From assembly GCA_021209875.1 (NCBI GenBank), contig JAGYVD010000009.1:1364001-1428000 (forward strand): DNA of 64,000 bases. Direction: 5' to 3'. Both the position numbers and the translations under genes were made by a program. Source of the DNA: Rosellinia necatrix (taxonomy: Eukaryota; Ascomycota; Sordariomycetes; Xylariales; Xylariaceae). The notes below the pieces were generated by a model. It had not been told where the DNA came from, made no database searches, and saw only the letters and a program-made list of their open reading frames with translations. Below are positions 1 to 10,696 of the stretch, piece by piece (position 1 is the stretch's first letter; the number at the start of each line of letters is the position of its first letter).

Positions 1-1
1 C

Positions 2-1185
2 GATGAGTGGATCAACCATCACGGCGGTTGTGCAGAGCCCTGCCAGGAGAAACTTGAATGTGGCCATAATTGTGGGCGTCGTTGCCATTGGTATGGTACA
101 TCTAGCAATACCGCTTTTGATCACTAGTCATCACGTCGCCGATAGTTGCTAATATCGTGTCTAGGGTCCAACATAGCCGGCTGATCTGTTTACAACCTTG
201 CGAAAGGGTATTAAATTGCGGCCACCACTGCCAAAACTCATGTGGCGAGGCTTGCAATTGTGCTTGTGCTGCCTTCACAGGAGCATACCCCAACGACGAG
301 TCATGGGACGATGATATAGGCGCCGACGCGTCCGAACAGGTCCTAAAAGGCTACGATGCGCCATTCATTGGAAGTGATGGGCCTATTGGACGCATTCGTG
401 GAGCAGCCCACGACAGACTGTATGGTCGTTGGGGCGGTGCTACGCGCGGCGATAGATTAGAACAGACTTCGAGGCGTACCGGAGCTCGGAATTTGTTTGT
501 AAGATCAAGCATGCTGGGCCAAAGCTGGGCAAATTTTGACGCTCGACAGCACGATGCACAACAGCGACAGGAGTATGGCCAGTTCGCTGCACCGGAATCC
601 TTTGACCCCATCAATCCTTTAGTAGGTAATCAGAACCCTATCGGTGGTATCGACAACGTCCGAGAAACATTCCGGCAAGTTACACTGAACCCGCGCGGTA
701 GACGCAAGGCGAGGGAGAGTGTAATTTCGGTGAACGGTGGTATGCCGTCGCTGGAAAGAGCGCGGCATGGGCAGATTGGAAACGGCCTTGTCCCGGGACA
801 AGACCAACACACGCAGGATTTACTTGACCTCAGCAATACCCTAAGGGCAGGGGATCCGATGCGCTTAAACCAAACGCAGTCAGGAAGCATCGGGGAGGTC
901 GGCGTGGGCGACTCCGAAGGTTTCGCCACACTAAATAGACATTTGTCCTTCGGTGACTCAAGACATCCCCTGTTTGAAAAAGGTAATAGTCATATGGCGA
1001 GCGGGCAGTCCCTACCGCCCGTTGTCGGCTATAGCTTCAATGATACGGAGGATGTTAATTGGACACCTCCTGCGGATGATCAAGCAGAATGGGAAAATTC
1101 CAGCACTACATGCGAGGTGCAGAGTAGCAACTCAGTCTCGCGTAATATGAATGAGGAGAGCGAAGAAATGCTTATTGATCTTTAG
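2..1185 (+). CDS. NF-X1-type zinc-finger protein (3' part), two exons
   Basis: The gene enters from the left edge, so its start is missing. Exon 2..90 encodes a zinc-finger unit with the spacing CxxxCxxxLxCGHxCxxxCH. An intron (91..164, donor GTATGG, branch TGCTAAT, acceptor TCTAG) joins in phase 2 to 165..1185, which opens with a second unit (LICLQPCERVLNCGHHC) followed by a C-C-C cluster. These CGHxC units are characteristic of NF-X1 fingers, found in fungi in helicase-like proteins (ZNFX1/Hrr1 type, RNA-silencing related) and in FAP1-type transcription factors. The rest, about 300 residues, is polar and low in recognisable domains and ends with an acidic tail. I infer the ZNFX1/helicase subtype only because the fingers lie near the C-terminus; the helicase part would lie outside the window. 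The family call is firm, the subtype is not. Confidence 0.72.
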
Positions 1186-1799
1186 GGGGTGGAAGAGGCT
1201 AGGTACACGCTACACTGCGCTGGCTGTCGTCGGCTACGGAACGAGAAAGCCCATGAGAGGCTCTTCTGCGTGGAGGTCCCGTTAGTCTTACCTTTCATGG
1301 AGATTTAAAGTAAGACGGGGTTTGGACCCGATAGCTTTTTCGGGAAGGATGTTTCTGATAGCTTTGTAACATCACTAGCTTGAGTAATATAGCACCTTTG
1401 ATTCACCTTTGAAATTATCCGAAAGGCAAAATAATGATACATTAACTAACTAGGTACCTACCTAGTGAGACTGTATTTCACTGTTTACTAGCGTAGGTGC
1501 TCCCACCATGTACTTCGTACCGATCGCGACTGTACATATGTACTTCCTGTACACCAATCAATGGCGCTAAATTGTACACTAACTAAATTGGGCATGTGCT
1601 TAACCAGTGACTGATTGGTGACCTGTTTTGTCGACCGCGACATCATCACCAGCACGCGAATTCGCTACCTACCTACCTATACCCAGGTTGGACAAGATAC
1701 CAGGCAATATTCGGCTCCTTTAACCGTGTTTGCCTGCCCCTTCGCTGGATTCGCGTCGCTGAAGACCGGTTCAACTATGACCCTGACCTGACGCCGACG
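1186..1799. other. Intergenic, 3' flank of NF-X1 gene and leader of spt8
   Basis: No coding potential is seen. It carries an AGGTACCTACCTAG motif near 1451 and a TACCTACCTACCTAT run near 1665. The Spt8 reading frame stays open upstream of its first ATG for over 100 bases but without an in-frame ATG. Confidence 0.6.
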
Positions 1800-2003
1800 A
1801 TGGACGAGTTTGACCGGGACTCGGATGCCAGCTCCGATAATGAGCATGAGCATGAGCATGAACATGACCACGAACACGATGACGACCTGACTATGCACGA
1901 TGTCGATGGGGGAGAAGACAACGACAATCCCGACCCGGATGAAGACGACGACAACGACAACGATAATGACAACGACAATGACAATGACAACGGCGACGAC
2001 AAT

Positions 2004-2038
<35 letters not shown>

Positions 2039-4019
2039 GAACAACGACAACGACAACGAGGACGACGAGGACGACGACCAGGAACAGCACCACGAGACGG
2101 ACGAGTCGCAGCAACAGCAGCCGCCGCCAGCGCTCCACCCTGCATCCCACACGTCGGCAACCCCTGGCGACCAGCCTACACCGAGATGGCAGCCAATCGT
2201 TCGGCCCGAGATGCTCACGGCCAAGACCTACGACATTGTGCCCACCATGGCTGCCCCGATGGCCACGAGCATCAATGCCATTGCTGTGACTCCAGATCTG
2301 CGCTACTGGATGACCGGTGGGACTGACGGCTACATAAGAAAATACGACGGGCCCGCGACTATAAACGGCAAGACTCTACTGACCGTGGCTCAGCGACACC
2401 CCTTCGTCGACTCGGTCACCAAGGCTGGTGTGCTCCTGTCCTACTGGGAAAACGCCGAGCCTGCGTCCACCACAACGCGCCAGGAAGACGTTGTCCTCAG
2501 CCCCGTATACAGTTTGGCAGTGCACTCGCAAGCGCTCTGGCTTCTTTCCGGCCTCGAGAGCGGGGGCATCAATTTACAGAGCGTTCGTCACGACGAAGGG
2601 AAGCGCATCACATGCTTGCAGAAGCACACGAACGCCGTAAGTGCGTTGACCCTGGCTGCCGACGAGAAGAGCGTTCTCAGCGGCAGTTGGGATAAGAATA
2701 TTTTCGACTGGGACCTGAACGCTGGTGTCGTGTCGAGGCAGTTCGACGGAAACGGCGGCCAAATATCGGCTATCGAGCTCCGACCTACAGGCGGCGCTCT
2801 CTTCCCGCCCGGAGCGAGCGAAGAAATGCTCCCCAGCGACACTTTCTCGAGCAGCAATGGTTTTCCTACAACAGCCAATGACCTCGACTTCAAAATTGAC
2901 AGCGGGCATGGCACGAATCTGAAAAATGAACCCAACGGTATCGGGATTAACGGTCATGCCACACGGACAGCAGACGCACCGCAAGATGCAACGGCTGGGC
3001 AAGATAGCCCCGCGCATGATAGTCTATTTGGGGGCAGTCCGGGGGGCGGTTCCGACTTATTCGGTGATAATGACGGCATGGGAAGCTTCGGGGGTGACGA
3101 CGATAACGAGTTCTCTCGGGCCATGATGCAAGACTCGGCACAAGACAACATGCCTATCGGCGACTATAATGTGCCTGAAGCTAATTTTAACCCTAACAAT
3201 GGCCCAGCACCCCCCGTTCTCCCAACTCCAGGGTCCCAGCAGCATGGCGCCGATGGCCCTGTCGACCCTACTAACCCCGATATTCCCCACCCCCATGCTA
3301 CGAACGGCGCTTTCCCGCCAACACAAGACCCCATGCCATCGACCACGGACAACTCCTTTTCCATGGACTCCCAGCCCCTGGCACGCCTGGACTCATCGGC
3401 AGGGCATGAAGGTGATCACCAAGCGCCGTCATCCTTGACGAGCACCTTCTCCGCCCCGCCCAACGCCCACCACGACGTGACGCAGATGTCGGATAGCACG
3501 TTCCTCGCGGCATCCATCGACGGCCCGATCCGCGTGTGGGACCGCCGGATGGCGCACCCGGCGGCGCGCATCGGGAACCGGCCGGGAGTGCCCCCCTGGT
3601 GCATGGGGACGTGCTGGAGCCCGGACGGGAACTGGATCTACGCGGGCCGGCGCAACGGCACGGTCGAGGAGTTCAACGTGCGCATGGCCCGCGGCGGGCG
3701 CGCCGGCTGGCAGCCCGAGCGCGTGCTCAAGTTCCCCGCCGGCAGCGGGCCCGTCAGCTGCGTCCGCCCCATGCCCAACGGCCGCCACCTTGTCTGCGCC
3801 TCCCACGACATCCTGCGCCTCTACGACCTGCGCTCCGACAACGCCTCCAAGCACGCGCCCCCACCCTTCCTCATCATCCCCGGGCCCCCGAGGGCCGGCG
3901 TCATCTCCACCCTGTATCTCGACGCCTCGAGCCGCTTCATGATCTCCGCCGCCGGCAACCGGGGCTGGGAGGGGTCGTCTACGGAGGTGCTGATCGGGTA
4001 CGAGATCAATGTCCCGTAA
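1800..4019 (+). CDS. spt8: SAGA complex subunit Spt8 (WD40)
   Basis: Single-exon gene for 739 residues. Spt8 is a WD40 subunit of the SAGA coactivator that helps bring TBP to promoters in the nucleus. The N-terminal 130 residues are extremely acidic (His-Glu repeats, then a Asp-Asn tract), as is usual for Spt8. The first WD block starts near residue 145 (YDIVPTMAAPMATSINAIAV; GTDGYIRKYDG) and matches the conserved Spt8 core, including the FVDSV..AGVLLSYWEN stretch. WD repeats run to about residue 340, are interrupted by about 220 disordered residues (340-560, rich in Gly, Asp, Pro), and resume with FLAASIDGPIRVWDRR to the end (EVLIGYEINVP). The split propeller with an insert is common in filamentous-fungal orthologues. 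The ATG at 1800 is the first in frame. The C-terminal third is markedly GC-richer than the insert. Confidence 0.93.
1944..2079 (+). repeat. GAC/AAC-rich coding microsatellite (poly Asp-Asn)
   Basis: Imperfect tandem GACAAC hexamers encode an alternating Asp-Asn stretch in the Spt8 N-terminus. Synonymous GAT/AAT interruptions break the purity, which suggests an older, partly stabilised array that is kept at the protein level. Confidence 0.9.
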
Positions 4020-4653
4020 TCACGATGAATGGCTTTTTTCTACAAAGGAAACTCTACGCCGACGGGAAGGGGAGAATCAAGAAAAAAAGAAAAGATATCC
4101 GCGGACATGTTGTTTTCTCCCTGTGAGCCGGTGCGGCGGTCCGGAATGTTTCACGGTACTACTCCTACGAGTCTTAGTGACGCTGAAATACGTGACGTGA
4201 TGGGTAGATGATATGTATCTCGGCGCCTTGGGGAATAGAACGGAGCGATATTCATCAGGATTATGATACCCGGAGCGGCGTTTTGGTTTGGCGCCGAAGA
4301 TTCCGGTTTGTTTAAATTTAATGCTTTGGTATGGGTTAGATCCGGCGCCTGGCGTGCAATCTAGGCTAACGAGTACTAGTACAATGATTATACAAATAAC
4401 GGGAAGGTAGAGCAACTCATGAACCCATATGTACCGACAGTATGTTAAATAGCGTAGAATTCTACAGTTGACGTCGGTTCGTTATGAGGTAGTAGTGTAC
4501 AAGCCAGCGAATCAACATGAAGTTGGGGACCGATAAGCCTAGCGAAATACCTAGGTATTATACCAACGAACACTCATGTTCTCATTCACATAGTCGCCCC
4601 CCTCCCCCCTTCCCCGGTCCAATCCTTCATTACAATTTTCCACCAATAGTTTT
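4020..4653. other. Intergenic between convergent spt8 and rds1-like genes
   Basis: Both flanking genes end here, so this holds their 3' untranslated regions. It includes a CCTAGGTATTA motif near 4550 and a pyrimidine tract (CCCCCCTCCCCCC) near 4600. No gene is seen. Confidence 0.6.
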
Positions 4654-6072
4654 TTACCCGGCTTGGTAGAGGGTTAAGGCGTTTACAAAAGGGTTAACTA
4701 GGGATAAATTGAAGGGCGTCACGGGCAAGTCGCGATCGGTGAGGGCCAAGAACATGGTGCCGTTGACCGCGGGATCGCCCGCGAAGGTCGACACGTCGGG
4801 CTGGACCGTATAGCCCGCGTTCCCGCTCACGTTGAGCAGGGGCGAGTACGTGACGTTGAGCTGGGAGACCCAGGCGGCGAACCGGGGCGGCCCGGCCGTC
4901 GTCGACGTCACGTAGCTGTTGTTCGGCCCCACGGCCCGGCCCGGCTCGTCCCACCGCAGGAACACCCGGCGGCCGGGGTACGAGAGCGGGCGGGTGCGGT
5001 TGCGCGTGATGGCGGGGCCGCAGTTGGCGCCGACGGCGGGCGCGCCGACGCAGGCGTCGTCGTCGTCGTCGGACGCGGAGAGGCCGGCGGTGCTGAGGGT
5101 GTTGGCGTAGTCGCCGAGCGTCTCGTCCCACGCGCCCGCGCCGTCGACGCGGGCCGGGTTGGGCTGGTTGCGCACGTGCAGGGCCGGGAAGTTCTGCCAT
5201 ACCAGGCGCGCCTGGCCCCGCGGGCACGAGGCGATGTAGGGGGCCAGCAGGGTCCAGGCCCACGACTGGGGCACCCCGACCTCGAACCACACGGGCATCG
5301 GGAACAGGCCGGCGAACTGCCGGAAGACCATCTGCTGCCGCGCCTCGGTCGTGATGGACTGCAGGAGCAGCTGGCCGACCTCGCGCGCGTCCAGGTGGTT
5401 CAGGAACCCGTAGACGCCGGACTCGCCCCAGCGCGTCAGCTTCTGGCAGAAGTCGAGGTACTCCCGCAGGTTCGCGGGCGGGTAGTTGTAGGTGCACTGC
5501 ACGGGGGCCCCGGGGCCCAGCATATTGGTCAGCAGCGTCGCGTGCCCGACCTCCTGCTCCGCCATGAACTGCAGCAGGTACCTGTCCTCGGCCGTCAGGC
5601 CGTTGGCCTCGAACTCGGCGGCCGGGTACGTCGCGAGCCCGTAGTGGAAGAGGTCCAGCTCGATCCACTCCTGGTACAGGCCCAGCGCGACGGACTGGTA
5701 GTCGAAGTCGCTCTGCACGCGGTACACGGGCTCGGAGCCGTTCGTGCCGACCCCGCCCCCGGGCGTGTACGGGGCCGGCTCCGCCTGGTGCAGCCGGCCG
5801 TCGGCCGGGTACCGCAGCTTATACGCCTCCGGCGGCCGCGCCGGGATCGAGGCCGCCAGGACCGCCGTCGACAGCGCGCCCGTCGTCGTCGGCGGCGGCC
5901 CCGCGTACGGCCCGTGCGAGGTCACGTCGGTGACGGGCACGTCGCTGGCGGCCGCGGACGGGGCCGAGGCCACCGCCGTCCCTGCCCCGGCGTCTAGCGG
6001 CAGGGCATCACAACGCAGGGCTATGGTTAGGGCTATCGAGGCCCCGTAGGTCAATGGCGTGAAACTTCTCAT
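4654..6072 (-). CDS. rds1: Secreted ferritin-like Rds1-family protein
   Basis: Single-exon gene for 472 residues. Residues 1-23 look like a signal peptide (MRSFTPLTYGASIALTIALRC...). After a Ser/Pro/Ala-rich linker, residues about 122-345 form a ferritin-like domain (Ferritin_2/DUF4243-like, Rds1 type): helix QEWIELDLFHYGLA with Glu-135/Glu-138 and a second helix with the metal-ligand style EQEVGH (Glu-174, His-177). The family is named after the fission yeast stress-response protein Rds1, whose biochemical role is unknown. Several NxT/S sequons in the last 100 residues support secretion. A run of five Asp (about residue 337) is encoded by a GAC/GTC repeat. It is convergent with spt8. The start is the first ATG and gives a plausible signal peptide. 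A long reading frame on the opposite strand is a GC-rich shadow. Confidence 0.88.
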   Translation of the reverse strand: MRSFTPLTYGASIALTIALRCDALPLDAGAGTAVASAPSAAASDVPVTDVTSHGPYAGPPPTTTGALSTAVLAASIPARPPEAYKLRYPADGRLHQAEPAPYTPGGGVGTNGSEPVYRVQSDFDYQSVALGLYQEWIELDLFHYGLATYPAAEFEANGLTAEDRYLLQFMAEQEVGHATLLTNMLGPGAPVQCTYNYPPANLREYLDFCQKLTRWGESGVYGFLNHLDAREVGQLLLQSITTEARQQMVFRQFAGLFPMPVWFEVGVPQSWAWTLLAPYIASCPRGQARLVWQNFPALHVRNQPNPARVDGAGAWDETLGDYANTLSTAGLSASDDDDDACVGAPAVGANCGPAITRNRTRPLSYPGRRVFLRWDEPGRAVGPNNSYVTSTTAGPPRFAAWVSQLNVTYSPLLNVSGNAGYTVQPDVSTFAGDPAVNGTMFLALTDRDLPVTPFNLSLVNPFVNALTLYQAG

Positions 6073-7634
6073 GGTACTGAGGGGCGACTGCGCAGGTCGG
6101 TATGGAATAACTATGCTGATCGGAATGACGCCCCAGCGAGTTTAATGGAATGTGTCACTTTATATACATACATGCCTGCAAACAAATGCCAGGCAGCAGC
6201 TCGGCAATCTTCATTGCCGTCATATACCCTTGAGATAGTTTCCTGGCAGGAAGAGAAAAGCCACATTGCCATGGCCAGAAGCACCAAGCGGTTCGGGGAA
6301 TAGTCACATATCAGCGCAAAGGGGTGTGTGTGGTCGCGGCATAGTGGTGAAGATTAGATTCTGTGATCGTTACGTCGATGCCAATAGTCAAAGGTGCATG
6401 ATGACATCCTCTATCCTCCCGATGAGGGCATGGCTATTGTTCGTCATCACAGCCAGCCAGCCGGGTAGTGTGTGGTCCATGCTACTGCGAAGCCCGCTGG
6501 GCGCCGCCAGCCCGTCGGGACTCGATGGTGGTAAATTCGATACTAGCAGCCCGCATATATCTCCCGATACTTGCTTGCCTAGTACCTAGTCAGCGCCACC
6601 GATCGATTATCCATCATTCTGCAGTTACCGAGCACCGCACAAGATACAGGAAAAGTTGGGGTTGGAGATCTATCCACCGTGTAGCTATTCAAGAATGGAT
6701 TGCGACATGGATAGTGTATACCTAGATAGTTACTCACAGACGTAGTTATTCACAGTGGTAGATTTTATAACCGTCCTAAAGCCGAAATCTAGAATGTGAT
6801 TGATAGATAAAAACGGCAACGTCGGGTCACCCGCTTTGATATCATTATGAGGCCGAGATGGAAGTTAACCCCAGAAGATGCCGGCGTTAATCTTAAAATA
6901 ATATCATGACTCATCATTCTGCGGATTATTAAGCATTAGCTTAAGCCTTCAACAAGTAATACTTATCCTCGCCTTTTGGACCAAACAGTAGCGCTACTAC
7001 AGGTTCGGGATACGATGGGGAGTTTCTAGGCCATGTTTCATGTAGGAATATATATAGATATATCTTAATTCAGATAACGAAAGCTGTATAAAGAGGTAAA
7101 TCATATTTGCCGCAAATTTATATACTTGTAGCAGGTAGGCAGAGAGGTACGTAGGCATCCCGTCTCTCCCGGCTACGTACATCAGCCTCAGTTACGGTAG
7201 AACCAAGTTACCCGGCGGGACAGCACAGGGCGCTGCTGCGGACATTAGAACTAAATATGGGGGAAACGCAGGCACTGCCTCGATAAATCACCGACAGATA
7301 TCCACCTACCTTGGGTAGCCACATTCAGTAACCGCTATCAGGAAGTCCCAGAGCAAAGACGGGCGAACGAGCAGGACTGAATCTCCGATCACATTCCCAA
7401 TGGCAAGTAAATCGACAAATAAACCGACTAGTAAGTAGGTTGTTCAACATAACCTAGCCGGAACCCTATCTTTGCATCTCAAACCCCCAAAAAGTTGAGT
7501 GTAGCCCGTCAATTTTGCACGCCTATCTCGTGTAGCCCCTGTTTGTTGGGAAGCCAGGCGCACTTCTGCATGATTGTCCGCCTTACGCTGAGCCTTCCTG
7601 TGACAATTGGCACTGTGTCAGACCACGGTCTGCC
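6073..7634. other. Intergenic, rds1-like promoter and spacer
   Basis: About 1.5 kb upstream of the rds1-like gene. The half nearest the NLR relic (about 6700-7500) is AT-rich with many in-frame stops on both strands. Short open frames of about 60-107 codons show no family features. No gene is supported. Confidence 0.55.
6158..6166 (-). promoter_or_regulatory. TATA box of the rds1-like gene
   Basis: TATATAAAG on the minus strand lies about 90 bases upstream of the ATG at 6072, a plausible core-promoter distance for a fungal stress gene. Confidence 0.55.
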
Positions 7635-9121
7635 ATGAATTTTAGATATAGCGTCGGTGACTTTCTGCGTGTGATCGAACTGGCACACAAATTGCATAAG
7701 CGTTTCGCCAACGCCCCTGGGGAATATCGCACTATCTCGAACGAGTAAGTACTCGAGTTCACTAGGCATCAATATTTTCTGCTTTATTTCTTGTCCAAGT
7801 TCACATGTTGTCTATTTTCATAGGGTCACAAATCTCTTCAATGTCCTACAACAGCTCAGCACCGTGATCCAACAGGTAGAGCTCACGGAGTGGCAGAAGT
7901 CAACTCTCACGTCAAATATTGCTGGGTGCAGCAGTGTTCTTTCTAGACAGGCTCAGCAAAATAGTGGATGAAAACCATTGCTTAGAAGGGCCGACCTCCT
8001 CCAGCCTGAAGGACCGGGCTACCAGGGCGCTAAAGAGAGCGAAGCTGGATGACATCAAGATACATAATGTCTGCTGGCATATCAACCTCACAGTATCTAC
8101 ACTGAACTGCTTCCTTGTGAGTTTGAATAGGTGAGTCAGCTAACCTCTCAGTCGTCGCGTGGTAAGTAATCTCTTGTATAGCAAAGCGTTACACTCGACA
8201 ATGATCCGGATTCGGAACCTAGAAGATGAAGTGGACAAGGTGGGGACCGGTATCAAAGCCGTGCATTCCGGTGTCACTGGTGTGCAATCTAGCGTTGTCG
8301 GCGTACAGACCGACGTCAACACCGCACGGGTAGATGTAAATAAGACATTAATTCGCATGAACAGTCTGAAGGCCAATATTGAAGAAGTCCAGGTCTCGGT
8401 TCAGAAGCAGGATGAACAGGAAGCCCTTCGCCGCAAGCACACGGAGACGGACACCATCATATCCTGGCTTTCTAAAATAGACTTTGCTGATCAACAGACG
8501 GATTCGCTGCGCAGACATGAGCCAGACACCGGAGAGTGGCTTTTGGTATCACCAGAGTTGTACGTCTTGGATCCAGTCCAGCAGACAAACATTATTCTGT
8601 CCAGGGCCCCCGGGAGCAGGAAAGACAATTATCGCGTCAATTGTTATCGATAGCCTACATAAAACCTTTTGGAGGGACAGTAACGTGGCTACGGGATATA
8701 TTTTCATAACTTCCGGTGCCAACAAGAGCGGCAACCAGAAGATCTGCTCTTATGTTTGGCGAAGCTCATCCATGGCCTGCCAATCCCAGGAATGGTGAAA
8801 GACTTATTTAGACAGCGCAATCGCATGAAGACACGACCGTCACTGAACGAGATATCAACAATGTTATCTTTAATCTGCACCCCCTTTACGAAGGTCTTTA
8901 TAGTCATTGACGCACTGGATGAATGCCTAACAGAGAACCGCGAGAAACTCCTCTCTGAATTGTTTGATTTGCATAAGAATGCCTCCGTGAATATATTTGG
9001 CACGTCGAGAATGATCCCAGAGATTGGGAGTTGGTTTGGGAGCCTACAGGATGGGATCAAGACGGAAATTAGCAAGGTAGTGGATGGAATGTATGGCCTA
9101 CACACTGCAGATACCCAATAG
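7635..9121 (+). pseudogene. Relic of a fungal NLR (STAND/NACHT NTPase)
   Basis: Remains of a STAND NTPase gene of the type that mediates non-self recognition and programmed cell death in fungi. The ATG at 7635 starts a fungal STAND N-terminal domain (YSVGDFLRVIELAHKLHKRF), with a clean intron at 7745..7823. Near 7940 one extra base breaks the frame. A second intron (8131..8181) leads to a helical linker (LEDEVDKV...) and WLSKIDFADQQ. A second frameshift lies at about 8559-8575, just before a perfect Walker A (GPPGAGKT). A third lies near 8750. After that come PSLNEIS, a Walker B-like KVFIVIDALDEC and the TSR sensor. The frame ends at 9121 shortly after the TSR, with no winged-helix or C-terminal repeats (ankyrin, WD40 or TPR) detectable. 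Three frame breaks plus truncation make a working product unlikely. Intron signals are still intact, so decay looks fairly recent. Confidence 0.85.
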
Positions 9122-10580
9122 ATTTCCCGCCCACTGACCTGGCAAGTAGGTTAGAGTATGAGCACATACAGAAAACCAAAGATATTAGACTGCCGAGGAA
9201 TAAAGCGGCCCGGTGGCCGATTCGCGTCGGATATGTCCAAACAGTAACTGGGACACCACCCACCCAGCGCAGTATTGCCTAGCTTCGGCCAATTAAAACA
9301 TTAGTAAATATCATAAGAAGGAAGTCCTCATATTAGTCCAGTTTAAACCAACAGTGAGATTCCCCCGATTTACTCAACATCATGGCAATGCGATCATTGA
9401 TTAATTTCTCTAGTAGCCCAGCGTTACATCTTCTAGAGGACATAATTTCCTCGTGATCATACGTCCCATAGCAGGTGCCCATCTATGTCTAGAAACGTGG
9501 GGGCAGCAGTCGCCCACGCGTTGACGGCCGCCCTCAGCGTTGGCGCGATCGCAGGCGCAAGTCTGATCCATGATTCACGGGTAGCTTGTCAAGCGTTCCC
9601 TCTCTTTCGCGACGACCCTCGGGCGCAAGAATAGATGGGTCGTCGCTCTTATATATCTCTGTTACACGAGTTGTGTATTACGTACGCACTCAGACGCCGG
9701 ACGGCCGCAGTGCCGTTGAGGAAATGAAGGGGTGAAGGATACCCGTAACGTGATCCCGATAACTAGTTATACATTATACATTTAAATAAATACCACAACG
9801 CGCTGCCTAGCACGGGTGCATTACATAATGACGTAAATCTATCGCGTAGATACAATCGATACCACGCCGGGGTGGATTTGCAAACAATTGCTATGCACCG
9901 CGCAAACACAGCATCGTCCGGGCGATTAGGTCGAAATTTGACCGAGAGGAGGTTGGTTGGTGCTGTAGCATCATGCTTCCGCCTGTCGCCAAGAAGTTTA
10001 TGGCATGCGGATCGTATGCATGGAATAGCGAATTGCTTCAAATTGGTGTTTTTGATTGCCAACGTCAACCGTGAATGCAGCTTCAATGATAGAGTACCTA
10101 CTTAGAGTACCTACTTAGTAGGTACTTTAGCATGCTATTGCATTAAGATAGCCGTGGTTTATAGTCGTGGTTTATAGTCGTGGTTTATAGTCGTGGTTTA
10201 TAGTCGTGGTTTATAGTCGTGGTTTATAGTCGTGGTTTACATATGTGCAGTACTAGGTAAAGTAAGGTACCTACCTAGGTATGTATACCCCATGATTGAC
10301 CGCCTCGGTACTTGGGTGAAAGTGCCGGATCGGCATCTAGTCTAGTCTAAAGCTTCTTCTTCCTGCCCTGTTAAGAAGACAAAGGGCGATCTTCCAAGAC
10401 CAACCATTCCCCTCCCAACTGTCTGTTATAGGAAGGTCCAGAGACGGGGGAGCTGCAACATGATGGCGCACTGCATATATAGTGGAGAGGGAAACAGACC
10501 AGTGCCGCTCGGCCGTTCTGCTCGACTCTCGGTGAGGGTAGGTAGAGCCAGCATCACGTGTGCGTTCAGGTCCATGGCAG
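9122..10580. other. Intergenic, 3' of NLR relic to GH92 promoter
   Basis: No convincing coding signal, and no recognisable continuation of the NLR relic. It contains the 13-bp tandem array at 10154..10239 and clustered AGGTACCTACTTAG / AGGTACCTACCTAGGTA motifs at about 10090-10130 and 10260-10285. Confidence 0.55.
10154..10239. repeat. Tandem array, 13-bp unit GTGGTTTATAGTC
   Basis: Six perfect copies and a final partial copy (8 bp), starting at 10154, 10167, 10180, 10193, 10206, 10219 and 10232. The array sits about 460 bases upstream of the GH92 start codon. Perfect identity between units suggests recent expansion. Confidence 0.97.
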
Positions 10581-10588
10581 TATAAATA
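10581..10588 (+). promoter_or_regulatory. TATA box of GH92 gene
   Basis: TATAAATA at 10581, about 115 bases upstream of the ATG at 10697, followed at 10611..10634 by a (GCAC)n tetranucleotide run in the presumed leader. Confidence 0.55.
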
Positions 10589-10610
10589 AACCCATCATCG
10601 AAGCCGTCCT

Positions 10611-10634
10611 GCACGCACGCACGCACGCACGCAC
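10611..10634. repeat. GCAC tetranucleotide microsatellite
   Basis: Six tandem GCAC units in the presumed 5' untranslated region of the GH92 gene, between the TATA box and the start codon. Confidence 0.9.
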
Positions 10635-10696
10635 AGCTGGTAGTGTCAATACCCATTAGCCAGCGTGGCACAATCGCCACAGCAAGCACACGCAAA

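Noticed and set aside
1677..2289. Long Val-rich and Thr-rich frames overlapping the Spt8 acidic tract
   Set aside because: Frame and strand shadows of the GACAAC repeat.
5176..5997. A 273-codon frame opposite the rds1-like gene
   Set aside because: Arg/Gly/Val-rich antisense shadow of a GC-rich coding sequence.
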